A stretch of DNA of 64,000 nt from Buddleja alternifolia (taxonomy: Eukaryota > Streptophyta > Magnoliopsida > Lamiales > Scrophulariaceae). Where the stretch lies: assembly GCA_019426215.1 (NCBI GenBank), contig CM033396.1:24567101-24631100 (forward strand), written 5' to 3'. Made by a program: the position numbers and the translations under genes. This document shows, piece after piece, positions 1 through 12,213 of the stretch (positions are counted from its first letter, which is position 1; the number at the start of each line of letters is the position of its first letter). The notes under the pieces are model-generated. The model ran no database searches. It was not told where the DNA came from and saw nothing but the letters and a program-made list of their open reading frames with translations.

Positions 1-375
1 TTGGTTTGTAGACACGAAGAGATAATTTCTCATCGAGATACTAAGTAATATAATAGAGCTTCTAATTAGTAAAAGAGGTTGACTTAAATAGAAGGGCTCT
101 TTTTTGAAGAAAAATCGTGCTTATATATCATTCAATCGAAAGTTTACAATGCTTGGAATAAGACAATTCATATCGACTCAAATGATGTAGTAAGAACATT
201 TGAAACACCAACTATCAAGTTTTTTTAAGATAACAAATCTTAAAAACTCACAAATGAACATAAGAACATTCTCGTGCAACTCCTATTCAAGGAGAGACGA
301 AACTCTCATTCGAGAGAAAGCAAACTCTCATACGAGAGAGAGAAAAATCACTAAACAAAAAATCTAAAACGCTTT
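1..375. other. Unassigned left flank
   Basis: No convincing coding region or terminal repeat was found here. The stretch is AT-rich and ends with short direct repeats of an ACTCTCATNCGAGAG-like motif around 284-345. It is the flank of the gypsy-like element that starts at 376; bases 371-375 (GCTTT) are the left target duplication. Confidence 0.6.
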
Positions 376-881
376 TGATGTGCACCAAAATATACCTAAG
401 GGCACTATAGTAATTACATGTGTCCCCAAGCCGGGTCGGGTCGCCACCCGTGGGTGAGCATCCATGGATAAGCCGTCATACGAGGCCAAAAAGGGCGGAA
501 GACTCACCAAAGATAATTGGGTTAGATTGTTAGCCCAAGTCCCAATAAGATATGTGATCATTAAGCCTGATGGGTTATTAATTAAACTATGCCCATGGCC
601 CATAGCCACTACCATCTCCTTATAAATACCTTGGAGGAGTTGGGAGAGGGTCATTATCTACTTCCCCAGTAAAAATCCACTAGCTATTGAGAGTAACCCC
701 ACAAAAGAACTGTGAATTGACTTGATCCCAGATACGTTGGGTATGTAGGCAGCTTGAAGTAACCGAGTGCAATCTATAAATTGTTCAACCCTCAACCTAG
801 TTGTCGTGAGTTGGACCGGTTTCCTCACTCCATGTGGTCAATCACGTGACTTCAACTGTTTGACGATTTTTACCATCATCA
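376..881 (+). repeat. Left LTR of gypsy-like element
   Basis: 506 bp, starts TGATGTGCACC and ends ACCATCATCA, so its ends form the short inverted repeat TGATG/CATCA. It aligns along its full length with 6784-7291. A TATA-like TATAAATACC lies near 621-630 and could be the LTR promoter. Confidence 0.88.
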
Positions 882-883
882 GA

Positions 884-902
884 TTGGCGCCATCTGTGGG
901 AA
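884..902 (+). promoter_or_regulatory. Primer binding site of gypsy-like element
   Basis: TTGGCGCCATCTGTGGGAA starts two bases after the left LTR. This is the TGGCGCC-type primer binding site common in plant gypsy elements. The exact tRNA was not determined. Confidence 0.75.
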
Positions 903-960
903 CAATGTCTTAACCACTGAGTATGCAAACTAGGTAACAAGCTCGTATACTGAAGAGAGA

Positions 961-2074
961 ATGACCAGCCAACATCACCCGACTGCTGCTGATGGAACTC
1001 CCAACCCAGTGCCTGAGGATGGGCCCGGTCATCCAGAGGGGGAAGAAAATCCTCTCAGTGGTCAGACTAAGGGCGGAGGTCCGGAGGTAGCACACCTGAT
1101 CAGAGAGCAAAATGCACCACATGTTGTACCAGAGGTGATCCCACCCCTTACTTCCAGGGTGTTCGAGATCACCCAAGAGGCGCTACTTGCTCTGCTAGAG
1201 GATACCTTGGTGAGAGCCGCAGCAAGGGCTGTTCAGTAATAAGCCCGGGCACATCCTTCCCCGGCACTCCAAGGTCCAGCAGCTAGCAGGGGGCAAGACC
1301 TCCATGAGAGGAGCCGTCCGGAGGCTCCCCATCCCCAGGAGCAGGGGATGCAGGATCCGCCTCCATCGTCTGTTCGCAGAAGTACTGAGCCTCGTGAGAA
1401 GAGTCGCCATCATTGAGTGTCGCTAAGCCAATCCCCCCGCCGAGGTTGATAATCTCTGACCCCCGGAGGGATTGGTTCGAAAAGATCCAATTCCTCGGTG
1501 AATGGCACTGCCAGGGAAGAAGAGAACAGTGTCGCCTCACCCCCTGAGAGGCCATCAAGAGGCGGAGATAGAAGGCCAACGCCTCTCTGGTCTCCACATC
1601 GAGGTCGCATCTCCGTGATCCCCGAGGAGGCCTTGCCAAGGCGTGAAGGTCAAAGAAGGCGTGAATCTCTACGTGATAGAAGCCTGGAAGACTACGGGCG
1701 ATATGAGGACATGCAATTGGTGTTACTGGCTGAAATTTTAACAGAGTCTTTGCCCCTGGGTCTTAAATTCCACATGTAAGTGAGTATGGGGAGAGGGAGA
1801 CCCCCAAGAGCTTGTTGATAAGTTCGACACCAAGGCCGACATGTATGTCACCAGTGATGATTCAATCGACTGCCCGCTGGAACCATCGCCGGCCTCAAGC
1901 AGCTGACCAAACTTTTTCTCAATCACATTTTCATGAACAAGAAGTAACCCGAGACATCATCTTTCTTAGTCACTATGGTTCAAAAAGATGGTGAATCTTT
2001 AAGGGAGTACGTACAGTGTTTCTGCAATGCAGTGTCTGATGTCCCCCATCAACCATGAAGTAGTTGGTGGCCAG
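961..2074 (+). pseudogene. Decayed gypsy gag
   Basis: An open stretch at 961-1239 opens with a plausible start and a Pro/Gly/Glu-rich N-terminus typical of Tat-like gag. Further pieces at 1498-1779 and 1812-2074 change frame. The last contains the pattern GESLREYV, which recalls the SLREYVQRF motif of the retrotransposon gag capsid domain. There are several stops and frame changes, so no functional Gag is made. The frames 1195-1639 on the minus strand are shadows. Confidence 0.65.
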
Positions 2075-2156
2075 AGCTGAAGAATATACAAGAATCAAAG
2101 AGAAAGGGGGGGGGTAGAGATGGAGTCAAAGGCAACCCCCCAAGGGCGGATCAGAG

Positions 2157-2830
2157 ATGGATAACCCCCCAGTGAATGGAATAATAAGGGTGATATTGGG
2201 AGGCCCAGCAGGGGGTGACTCAGCGAACTCAAGCAAAGTTTCTCTGAGGGCTACTACCGATCAATATGCCATCATCTCTCCGCGGGGAGGCCAAGTGAAT
2301 CAAATGGAGCCGAAGACTCAAATCATAGTGATCGGAATACAAGACCTGGAAAACATCCCATAGGTCAATGACGCTTAAGTGATATCGGCGACCACCTCCG
2401 ACTACTGGGTTTAGAAGGTTCTGGCCAACAGTGGGAGCTCATAAGCCATCCTCTTTAACAATGCTTTCAGCTAACTAGGGGTGCAGAACACACAGTTTCA
2501 AGCGATCAACGCCCCCGCATTGGATTCATAGGTGAGATAGTGGAAGCATTAGGAGAGGTGTCACTACCCGTATCTCGGGGTATGTTCCAAGTCTGTTCCA
2601 TAAAAATAGTGAAGTTCTTGGTGGTCTAAGCCCCCTCAGCCTACAACGCCATTTCTTGGTGGTCTAAGCCCCCTCAGCCTACTTCAAGATGCAATACTCA
2701 CCTTCCATTTGAAGGTAAAATTTCTACCCCCGTAGGAACGGAGGAAGCTGTTGGTGATGAGAATATAGCAAGAGAGTGCTATGTTAATACATTGAAAAAG
2801 CCTAAAAGGAAACATGACGTGGATCACAGC
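2157..2830 (+). pseudogene. Decayed gag C-terminus and aspartic protease region
   Basis: The frame at 2157 contains INGIIRVILGGPAGGDS-like wording (read as NGIIRVILGGPAGGDS), a recognisable block between gag and protease in Tat-like gypsy elements. Downstream pieces read IGFIGEIVEALGEVSLPV (about 2521-2575), then KFLVV and APSAYNAI (about 2610-2650), then a block ending ARECYV (about 2770-2795). These follow the order of the protease-to-RT linker in this group. Stops and frame changes are frequent. A 31-bp segment containing CTTGGTGGTCTAAGCCCCC is duplicated at about 2614-2644 and 2654-2684. Confidence 0.62.
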
Positions 2831-5800
2831 GACAAGGGAGAACAATTAGTGATAAACTTGATCTCACTACAGAAAATACTCTTGGGGGGCAAGATCAACT
2901 CAATCTGATACTTGGTCAAAGTCCCAGCAGTCAGAGGTCTAAGAAGAAAACACATACCATGACATGTCACCCCAAGAAGACAACGCTTATTTCAAAAATA
3001 CAGCAAATGCCGCTGGTGGACAAGACTCCAAAAGGACGGTCGCACCGGTAGTGGATACCACTGTGGGTACCACTATCAAGATGACTCCCATTGGAAATAT
3101 CCCCCAAGCTTGACAAGATGTCAAGCCTTATGAGGCCTTATGAGGTAACAAATAGCAAAAACTATCTTTTCTCCTACAATAGTACTAAACAAGCCAAGCG
3201 TTGAGTGGAGATGCCCACCAACGCTGGCTACCTTTACTTGAGTTCTAAGGTGCCTAAGTGCACCCCCTCACATTTTTATTAAGTGTTCGATGTCTTCGGC
3301 ATGTGATTGCTAAGTGTCTTCAAGCACAGTAACTATTATGCAACTAGATATGTTAAGCTTGTTTAAATAGCAGGCTTTTCACGTCATACAAAAGAGTATG
3401 ACATTAACAATGGGTGATTTAACAACACCCAGAACCGATGTTCCTCGGAATCATTGCATCCGACGGAGGTTAGTACAAAACTCTATTACTTAGTTTATTT
3501 TTGCTATTCTACGAGCTGCCATGACAGCTGTTGTCGGTAATTATTGATTAAAAGTTTCACTCACATAAGGGCGAAACTAAAATACAAATAAGACCCCTGG
3601 AAGCTCACTAAATTTCCACTAGAGGCCTTACGCGACCCCACTCGAGGTCAACATGGGTGGCATTGCTGAAATCCCCCGAGCCATATAGGACTCGCTAGAG
3701 GATGGGTGACCCATAATCCCTCTATAGTACTGAGAGAGGTTGAGGACCAACAAAAGGGCTCCCCACTCCCACCAAGGCTATGGATTGAGATCAAGCCACA
3801 TAGTCCTTCCATAATACCGAGAGAGGATGAGGACCTACAAAAGGTCTCCCCACTCCCATTAAGGCTATGGATTGAGATTATACCCCATAATCCCTCTGTT
3901 ACTACAGAGAGAGGTAGAGGACCTACATAAGGTCTCCCCACTCCCACTAAGGTTACGGTTTGAGATTGTAAATGTACTAAGAGGCATCCATGCCCATTAA
4001 CAAGTGACCTCTGGTAAAGCAAACCAAGTTACCCATAAGAATAACTAAGACACAGCTAAGTCGTCATTATAAGTGGTGACCCATTCAATAAAACAAACCT
4101 CATTGTTCCGAGCGTTATTATCAAACACCAAGGAGATAGCAAAAAGAGAGGTAACTAAATATATAATCAACATCACTTCATGCTCCCAATGCATGAAAGT
4201 AATAGTTGTCTAAGCTAAATACTCAAGGCCCCGCATGCCAACTATCTTGCTATCACTTACATTCCTATTCTCTAACAAGTAGTATAGGAAGTGAGTATTA
4301 GCAAAAAAAATAACAACTGCGGACTGATAGCCACCTATTGAAAAGCTGATCAATCCACATCCAGTTACTAAGTAGCCACATGAATAACTATCCAACCTCT
4401 CCATCCTACGCATGGGAGTAGACAATGACCGAAGGTCAAAAATAACAAAAATTTTCTAACTCCCTTACTATATGGTCACTTACTCCTAAATTTGACTAAC
4501 ACATTAAGGAGTAGGGGGCATATATAGGAGGAGAAGATATAGCTAAATAGCTGACTATGGTGGAATCACCAGCAATGAAAAAATCACTAGCGGTGAAAAA
4601 ACCACCAACAGAGTGTGGGAATAGCAAAGTACCAAAGATAAAATTCATACCTTGCAGCTAAAAACGCCTCCAATAGAGGCATTCACAAATCATTCTTGAC
4701 CCTATTAGAGATCAATATGGGTGGAACGAAAAAAATCCCCCGAGCTACCAAAGACTCGAACGGGGATAGTCCACCTGATAATGCTTCTAGAAATACTAAT
4801 AGAGGTCGAGGCTCCACAAAGGATCCCCCCTCCGACATTGAATCTGGACCGATATCATAACTATATAACGAAGGTGAGGACTCACCTCATACCATCTAAG
4901 GTGAGAACTCTCCGCATACCCTCATACAATCTAAGGTGATAACTCACCTCATACAAACATAACAATGGTGATAATTCACCCCATATCAACGCTAGTGCCT
5001 ATCCAAGCCTTCTAAAATTAAGACAAAGGTCACCCCAGTAAAAACTTGTGAGGCTCAAAGCCTCACGACATTAGTCTGCAAATCACTAGGGTCGGCATTC
5101 GACGAACAGAGCCTACAGCTTTCATCATCATCAAGGAACCATCCCTAACCCCCTGGTGTCGAAGATATCACTTGGCAACTTACTCCTAAATATGATTCAC
5201 ATACTAAGGAGTAAGGGGAAAGTAGTGGGGAAATAGGAATGGAATAAACAAATAGCTAGCTAGTAACTAGTTACTATGCAAAGACTAGCTAGCTAAAACC
5301 CAAAGGCCATGGAAATTTAATATTTCAAGGCCAAGCAATTTTCAGCATTTAAAAAAAGAAAAAAAAAGGGCGAACTGCTAACGAGTAAATTCGAACACAG
5401 CAAAAATGCCCAAGAGGCATCGCCCCTACCATCCATCTCGCCAACAGCGTGTTAAAATGGCTAAGTACCTAAACTAGTGCTCAAGAAGCACAAGGTACTG
5501 TGGCAAAATAAGCAGATAAGAGATAGTCTTGCTAGACACAATCAAACGCCACTTAGACCAAACTCTAAGTTAACCCTCTACTAGCAGAAGATAGCATCTA
5601 CCCCCTATAATCCTTACTCCCTAAGGTGTTAACCATGCAAAGACACTAAGGAGTGGGGAGCAGAGAACATTACGAGGTGCTAAGTCCACCCGTCAAAATT
5701 ATCCACCCACCAAAGCTAATCATGGGGGTAGAAAAAATGAAACGTGCCAGGAGCACAGTAATGCCACCATAGGCACCCATTTACATCACATGGCACTAAC

Positions 5801-6766
5801 AAGTAACGCCACCGCTGACACCCCGATAAAGCTCATGAAGCAACGGGGTGAGAGAAACAAAAGACCTACTCAAAGCCTACTAAGGGCCAATGAGTAGCTC
5901 ACAAATGCGCTAAGTCAAAAGCAAGAATGCTGCTAATATTTGACTAGCTCATAGTCATAAAAGCAAAAAGTGACAGTAAGATAAAGTGCATGGATATGTA
6001 CATAAGGCATATAAAAAGCCATAAGTCGCCACCGGTAAAAACACATGGGGTTATAAGCCCGGATAACACCCCGGAAGAGGGTGCCTCAAGGAATCGTACA
6101 TCGAGGCACGAGCATCGCAAACAGCCGTGAGGCAACTTGCCTCGCAGTTGGCCACGAGGCAGCAAGCCTCGCGGACCGCTGGGCCATAATTCAGAGGGTC
6201 GGAATCAAGCGACCCCCTGGTCTAAATAGCCTGATGCTCGTTATCATCATACCACTAGCTATCTTTCAGTACTAGCTGTCTATCACTCCAAGAATTCATT
6301 GAACCCCGCCAATGGCACTTTAAAAGTGACTAAGTACCCCACTAGAGCTTATGAAGCCAACGCGTATAAAACACCCCTCTAGCGTTCATGAAGGCAAGGG
6401 GTATATAACACTCCTCACCTCGAGGCAAAAGACCTTGCCCATTCGCAATAGAGGCTAAGGACTTTGCCCAGCGCGACTAGTTGCGACCAACGTGACCAAC
6501 CGCGGGCGCCAAGCCCCTCGCGACCAGCACAACCAGCCACAAGGCACCAAGGTCGTCTTCTGGCACCCCCATCTTTATTCATTAAGCGAACCTCGCTACA
6601 CCATCGAATAGAAGCCAATGACCTTTATAAAAGTGCTCCTTGAGGGCGGAGAGGTCATATGTTAAATCAATTAAAATAGGGGTAGAAGAGTAAGCTATCT
6701 CCTAAGCTAAATGGCACTGCTTGAGCGGGATTATTTCTACTCGCGGGTATCCCGCCCGAAAAACCC
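2831..6766. other. Non-coding interior of gypsy-like element
   Basis: About 4 kb with no recognisable RT, RNase H or integrase. It holds a tandem repeat (3702-3968), short repeats of the ACTCACCTCATAC type near 4875-4980, and two related blocks near 3650 and 4720 that share CCCCCGAGC. Small open frames here have no family signature and are probably chance. The content fits a large retrotransposon derivative that depends on proteins from elsewhere. Confidence 0.6.
3702..3968. repeat. Tandem repeat, three copies of ~87-88 bp
   Basis: The anchor GAGAGAGG followed by GAGGACC recurs at 3732, 3819 and 3907, giving periods of 87 and 88 bp. Each unit also contains CTCCCCACTCCCA and a GGTTATGGATTGAGAT-like block. 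The open frames on both strands (3706-3930 plus, 3648-4022 minus) are products of this repeat. Confidence 0.8.
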
Positions 6767-6780
6767 GGGAGTGGGGGGCA
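6767..6780 (+). promoter_or_regulatory. Polypurine tract of gypsy-like element
   Basis: GGGAGTGGGGGGCA lies just before the right LTR at 6784, where a plus-strand primer for reverse transcription is expected. Confidence 0.7.
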
Positions 6781-6783
6781 TTA

Positions 6784-7291
6784 TGATGTGCACCAAAATA
6801 TATCTAAGGACACTATGGTAATTACATATGTCCCCCAACCGGGTCTGGTCGCCACCCGCGCGTGAGCATCCACGGATAACCCGCCGTACGAGCCCAAAAT
6901 GGGCGGAAGACTCACCAAAGATAATTAGGTTAGATTGTTAGCCCAAGGCCCAATAAGATCAATGATCATTAAGCCTGATGGGTTATTAATTAAACTAGAC
7001 ACATGGCCCATAGCCCACTACCAGCTCCTTATAAATACCTTGGAAGAGCTGGGAGAGGGTCATTATCTACTCCCCAAGTAAAAATCCAATGACTATTGAA
7101 AGTAACCCCACAAAAGAACTACGAATTGACTTGATCCCACATACATTGGGTACGTAGGCAGCTCGAAGTAACCAAGTGCAGTCTATAAATTATTCAACCC
7201 TCAACCTAGTTTGTCGTGAGTTGGACCGGTGCCCTCACTCCACGTGATCAATCACTTGACATCAACTGTCTGACAATTTTAACCATCATCA
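6784..7291 (+). repeat. Right LTR of gypsy-like element
   Basis: 508 bp direct copy of 376-881 with the same TGATG start and CATCA end. It differs at many scattered positions, including several C/T changes, consistent with age. Flank 7292-7296 is GCTAT. Confidence 0.87.
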
Positions 7292-7296
7292 GCTAT

Positions 7297-7856
7297 ATAA
7301 AAACTTATATATCACCCCTCTTTATCTTGTCAGATTTGTTTATGTCTCGTTAAATCCATATCCGTCTCGTCGGATTTGAAGATGTGATGTACAATTTGAA
7401 GAAGAGTGCTCCAACCCAACCCATCGACGATGGTGGTGGTAATAGTGGTAAAGTGGACGACTGCTTCACCAAGCCATCACCAGCGGAGGAAAATAGAAGA
7501 AAAAAGAAAGTTAGAGTTTAGAGAGAAATGAGGAGATAAATAGAAGGACTCTTAAAAACATAAACAATATGGCTTCTCAACTTGAACTATGATCACTACG
7601 TGGGGCGTGGACGTGGCTTACTACATTTCTTGATTGCTCTTCAATTAATACCAATCAGCACAGAAATGCGCTTAGAAAATGTCGACTAAGGTAAAAATGA
7701 AATAAAATATTTAGTAATTAATGAAAATTCATTTACACGAACCAATTAATTGATTCGTAAGTCCTATCACAAACCGATATCTAGTTAATTTAATGTTTAA
7801 ATTAACACATTTTCAAAATTTATTATAAAAATTGTAGTATAATGGTCACTAAAAAT
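7297..7856. other. Unassigned spacer
   Basis: No gene or terminal repeat recognised. There is a weakly coding-like stretch near 7390-7540 with a GGTGGTGGTAATAGTGGT simple-sequence patch, but no open frame or family signature supports a gene. 7857-7866 is the target duplication of the next element. Confidence 0.5.
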
Positions 7857-7866
7857 AATATTCTCA

Positions 7867-9020
7867 AGGAAAAATTACAATTTTAGTCCTGTATATTAGG
7901 GGTGACAAGTTTGGGACAATTTCTTTTCAAACTTGTAATTAATTCTAGAATGCTTTAATTTTGTGGCAATTTTGGTCCCACAACATTAAAAAATTTTAAA
8001 AATTGGGGATTTCCAAATTTTTGAAGGGAAAATTGGGTTTTTGTTGTATTTGGCGGAAAAAACTTGGGGCTTTTGTTAATATTATATTTATATATATTTG
8101 CTTATTAGTTTTACATTTATAAAACCTTTATTTAACTCATTTTGCATCTTTTATATATTTTATAACATGAAATTGATAAAGTAATTGAAATTTACTTTAC
8201 CATTCCAATCAGATTTGAAAAATATTTTTCAACTAATTGTGAAATTCTATTATGCTCAGATTTTTATTTAGTATTTTAAATTTGACCACAACTTTTTATT
8301 AAATAATATAAAGTACTCACTGTGTCCATAACATGTTGGTTACTCCTCCAAGCGCATTAATATTGTATCCAATTTTTTACTTTTTTGTTTAACTTTTGGG
8401 ATATATAGTCCATGATTATATTTAATACATATCCTTCCCCTTATTCATCTCCAATGAATATCTGAGAGCAATGGGAAGTTATTTTTAGAAAGTTTTATTT
8501 GAATCTCTTAATTTTTTTTGTTTTTTTTAATTCTCATGCTTCAGAATAATTTCATTACTTGACTTTTAATTAAAGTGTGGCAAATTCATAAATAAATAAA
8601 TAAAAAGAACATGCGATATTTTATATGTGGAAAATTTTATTATGTATATATATTGTATATGATGTGTAATAATGTTAATCTATATTATTTTATGATATTG
8701 AAAAAATGTGAGAATTAATGAATAAAAGAAACAATAGATACAACAATTTAAAGTATGAAAAATAATAAAAAAATCCCTCCAATTTCCCACCAAAGTTTGA
8801 AAAAAGAATTAAAGTCAATTTTCCCTCCAAAGTGCCAAATTCCCAATTTTCTCCCCAAGTTTATCTCGAAAATCCGAACATCCCCAATTTTTAGAATTTT
8901 TTGACGAGGACCAAACTTGCCACAAAATTAAAAGATACTAGATTTAATTGCAAGTTGTGAAAGAAATTGTCCCAAAGTTGCCACTCCTCTTAATATAGAG
9001 GACCAAAATTTCAATTTTCC
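7867..9020. mobile_element. Mutator-type foldback MITE (1.15 kb)
   Basis: The two ends are inverted copies for about 200 bp: GGAAAAATTACAATTTTAG at the left pairs with the reverse complement of the right end, GGAAAATTGAAATTTTGG. A perfect 10-bp duplication AATATTCTCA flanks it (7857-7866 and 9021-9030). Long inverted ends with a 9-10 bp duplication are the mark of Mutator-like elements. The AT-rich middle has no transposase, so it is non-autonomous. Confidence 0.87.
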
Positions 9021-9030
9021 AATATTCTCA

Positions 9031-9346
9031 GTGTGATATTAATCGAATCAATAATCCGTATAAACTTTAAAAACATTTCATATTTTTTTAATACTATTTA
9101 TAAAATTATAAATGATAAAAATTAGAAAACTTCAACCATTTGAATATACTAATTAACTTGGTGAAAAAAAAATAATATAAGCAGTAGACAAAAAGAGAAA
9201 AAATGATAGGTGAAGGGTTAAAAAAGGAGGCCGTTGTAATACATTTGCATTTTGCATTTTTAAATTTGAAGAAAAAAAGGGGGAATCAAGTTGCCGGTTT
9301 ACTTTGAGAGCGATGAGCTAGCTAGGTAATTTCTCATCAAGATACA
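9031..9346. other. Unassigned spacer
   Basis: AT-rich, no gene seen. Includes the 10-bp target duplication at 9021-9030 on its left and CAATC at 9347-9351 on its right. Confidence 0.5.
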
Positions 9347-9351
9347 CAATC

Positions 9352-9729
9352 TGTTGGAGTAGTAGCGGAAGTGTGATGAACTTTCTATTGGTGAAAAGCT
9401 TTATGCTTAGAAAGTTTTGTATTGTTAGTGGAAGAAGTATGATAGGCACGGCTGATTTTAGAATAAGGAATAAGATAAGAGCTGCTGCTCTTTTATATTA
9501 TTAGAATATAGCTTATGGTTTTTTTTTGGTTACATACAAGTTGCATGGTACACCTCTATTTATAGTGATCAATAGATACATCTAGAAATGAGGTGGTTGG
9601 GAAATGTATAATCTAGATATTTCTTAGTCCACCACATACTAGATTTTTCTTAGACTACTAGATATTTCTTAGGTACATTTATCAAGATTGTTCTACACAT
9701 TTCTTGAAAATTACAAATTAATTCTAACA
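9352..9729 (-). repeat. LTR copy A of copia composite (reverse)
   Basis: 378 bp, plus-strand ends TGTTGG and CTAACA. It is the reverse complement of 12583-12960 with only a handful of differences by eye. A polypurine tract (CTCCTCCTT read on plus, at 9730-9738) adjoins its U3 side, as expected for the 3' LTR of a minus-strand element. Confidence 0.88.
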
Positions 9730-9736
9730 CTCCTCC

Positions 9737-10435
9737 TTAATTTGTAATTTTCAATTGCTGCTTGAACTTCTCGAATTTCTCCAATGTGATTGCTTTGGTA
9801 AGGAAATCAGCTGGTTGATCATTTGTGTTGATAAAATTCATCGCAATCTCCTCCTTGCCCACTAATTCTCGAATGAAGTGATGTCGTAGTTCAATATGCT
9901 TTGAGCGGGCATGAAACACCGGATTTTTAGTCATAGCTACAGTTGACATATTGTCGCAATATATTTTTGTCGGCTGCTTTTGTGTTTGTTGCATGTCACT
10001 GAGAATTCGTCTCAACCAGATTGCTTCACATGAAGCCTCCGTTGCTGCAATATATTCGGCTTCGGAAGATGATAATGCCACTGTCTTTTGCTTTCGCGAG
10101 CTCCATGAGATCACACTTGAACCAAGGCAAAAGATATAGCCGGACGTGCTCTTTCGATCATCTATGGATCCCGCCTAATCACTATCAGTGAATCCAACCA
10201 GCTTGTTATCTTCTTCTTTGACATATTGGAGTCCAAGTTGTTTAGTTCCTTGAAGATATCGCAAAATTCTTTTTGCAGCGACAAGATGATTTTTGCTAGT
10301 ATCTTGCATAAATCTTGAAACCACACTCACTGCATAACATATGTCGGGTCTAGTGTGAGTGAGATAAATGAGTGAACCCACCAAGCTTCGAAAAACTTTC
10401 CCATCTGCCTTTTCTGAGCCGTCATTCAATTGCAA
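9737..10435 (-). pseudogene. Copia RNase H C-terminal fragment
   Basis: Two frames in the same register (10175-10435 then 9737-10114) encode the end of a Ty1/copia polyprotein. Visible are the RT-to-RNase H linker ending FTDSD, then KSTSGY, SSSEAEYIAATEA, YCDN, HARSKHIELRHHFIRE and DFLTK, all typical of copia RNase H. A single in-frame TAG at 10175-10177 replaces the residue after FTDSD, where copia elements usually have Trp, so TGG to TAG is likely. The upstream part of pol is missing: at about 10436 the sequence switches to plus-strand primer site and gag. Confidence 0.85.
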
Positions 10436-10444
10436 TTTTTAACT

Positions 10445-10457
10445 TGGTATCAGAGCC
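10445..10457 (+). promoter_or_regulatory. Copia primer binding site
   Basis: TGGTATCAGAGCC is the standard plant copia site, complementary to initiator methionine tRNA. Unusually no LTR stands before it; minus-strand RNase H ends about ten bases upstream. Confidence 0.85.
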
Positions 10458-10491
10458 GTGTAGACGGCTTTGATCAGTCATCATATAAATC

Positions 10492-11804
10492 ATGGCAACA
10501 AGTTCATCCACTACAATGTTCAAGTACTCTCCAAGTGAAGTACCAATATTTGAAGAAGAGCATTATGATTATTGGAGCAGCGAGATGAGGGATTTTTTCA
10601 TCTCTCAAGACTTATGGGAAGTTATAGAAGAGGAGTATTCAGAGCCACCCGCTGAAGGAGATCCGACCAAATGGACAGCTACACAAGAAAAACAATTCAA
10701 AGAAAATCAAAAGAAAAATGCGACGGCACTTCGATATATAAAACAGGGGGTAAGTAAATCTATCTATCCTCGAATTTTTAATAAAAGAAAAGCTAAAGAA
10801 GCATGGGAAGTTTTACAAAAAGAATTTCGGGGAAATGATAAAGTAATATCGATCAAGTTGCAATCTCTTTGGAGAGATTTCGACAACTTATCGATGAAAG
10901 AAAGTGAAAAAATTGGAGATTTTTTTTCTAGAGTCTCAACTATCGTAAATCAAATTCAATGTCTTGGAGATACTATTCAAGACAAGAAAGTGGTCGAGAA
11001 GATTTTGAGAAGTTTACCTCCAAAGTTTGACCATTGTGTTGCCGCGATCGAAGAATCAAAGGACCTATCAAAGTTGTCGACTTTCGAACTCATGAGTTCA
11101 CTACAAGCTCATGAACAAAGAATCAATAGGTCGACAAATCAGTCCGTCGAGCAAGCATTCCAATCCAAACTCAAGTTTTCGGAGAATGACTCAAGCAAAC
11201 TTGACTTCAAAAAAGGAGCATTTCAAAATAAGAATCATTACAACGGAGGAAATCAAGAGAGGCGCAAACTCAACAACAAAGGTGAAGGAAATCAATGTTG
11301 CATTATTTGCAAAAAGAATAATCATACTTCACAAGATTGCTACTTCAAGTGTAAGAGATGTCGAATCCCTAATCACTCACAAAGGGATTGTCGATATCAA
11401 AAGAATCAAGAAACGAAAAGGGCCAATTTTACAAAAGAGGAGGAGGAAGACCAAGTTTTCTATTCTTGCCTAAAAGTCGAAAAAGAGTCGCAAGATACAT
11501 GGTATATTGACAGTGGATGCAGCAACCACATGACGAGCAACCGCGACATATTTGAGGAGCTTGACCAAAACTTCACATCGGAGGTAAAACTTGGAGACGG
11601 CAAAGTCCAGAAAGTTGAAGGAAAAGGTGTCATTGTTGTCCGCACTAGGCAAGGTAAAAAGAAATTTATTCATGATGTTCTTTACGTGCCGAATCTAGCT
11701 ACAAATTTATTAAGTGTTGGTCAACTCTTAGAAAAAGGTTATTCGGTAGATTTTGATAATAATAAATGCAAAATCATTGATAAGAAAAATAACACAACAG
11801 TGGC
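10492..11804 (+). pseudogene. Copia gag plus protease start
   Basis: Open from ATG 10492 to the break near 11806. The N-terminal ~230 residues are a UBN2-type copia Gag. Two CCHC-like knuckles follow (CCIICKKNNHTSQDC and CKRCRIPNHSQRDC, about residues 269-301). Then comes the aspartic protease with WYIDSGCSNHM (about 340-350) and the LYVPNLATNLLSVGQL block. The frame runs on to 11907 only because a second copy of the gag start is joined out of frame at about 11830. The element lacks integrase and RT, so it is a fragment, although this stretch has no internal stop. Its close match to the duplicated copy suggests recent origin. Confidence 0.82.
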
Positions 11805-11829
11805 AAATATCAATATGGCCCCAAATACA

Positions 11830-12213
11830 TTACAATGTTCAAGTACTCTCCAAGTGAAGTACCAATATTTGAAGAAGAGCATTATGATTATTGGAGCAGC
11901 GAGATGAGGGATTTTTTCATCTCTCAAGACTTATGGGAAGTTATAGAAGAGGAGTATCCAGAGCCACCCGCTGAAGGAGATCCGACCAAATGGACAGCTA
12001 CACAAGAAAAACAATTCAAAGAAAATCAAAAGAAAGATGCGACGGCACTTCGATATATAAAACAGGGGGTAAGTAAATCTATCTATCCTCGAATTTTCAA
12101 TAAAAGAAAAGCTAAAGAAGCATGGGAAGTTTTACAAAAAGAATTTCGGGGAAATGATAAAGTAATATCGATCAAGTTGCAATCTCTTTGGAGAGATTTC
12201 GACAGCTTATTCT
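11830..12213 (+). pseudogene. Duplicated copia gag N-terminus
   Basis: Starting at the ATG of ATGTTCAAGTACTCTCC (11835), this repeats 10516-10895 almost exactly. It stops abruptly in mid-gag at about 12213, directly before an 18-base A-run. The junction with the first copy uses shared sequence ACAATGTTCAAGTAC. It is a truncated copy with no function of its own. Confidence 0.8.

Larger units (their letters stand above)
376..7291 (+). mobile_element. Degenerate non-autonomous Ty3/gypsy LTR element
   Basis: Two direct LTRs (376-881 and 6784-7291) begin TGATG and end CATCA. Flanks GCTTT (371-375) and GCTAT (7292-7296) are a target duplication with one mismatch. A primer binding site follows the left LTR and a purine tract precedes the right LTR, so the element lies on the plus strand. 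Inside are decayed gag and protease sequences only; no reverse transcriptase, RNase H or integrase was recognised in about 4 kb of remaining interior. The gag/protease wording resembles the Tat-like gypsy group, but the lineage is an inference. Many differences between the LTRs indicate an old insertion. Confidence 0.85.

Noticed and set aside
1195..1639. Minus-strand frames of 60-118 codons
   Set aside because: GC-rich antisense of the decayed gypsy gag.
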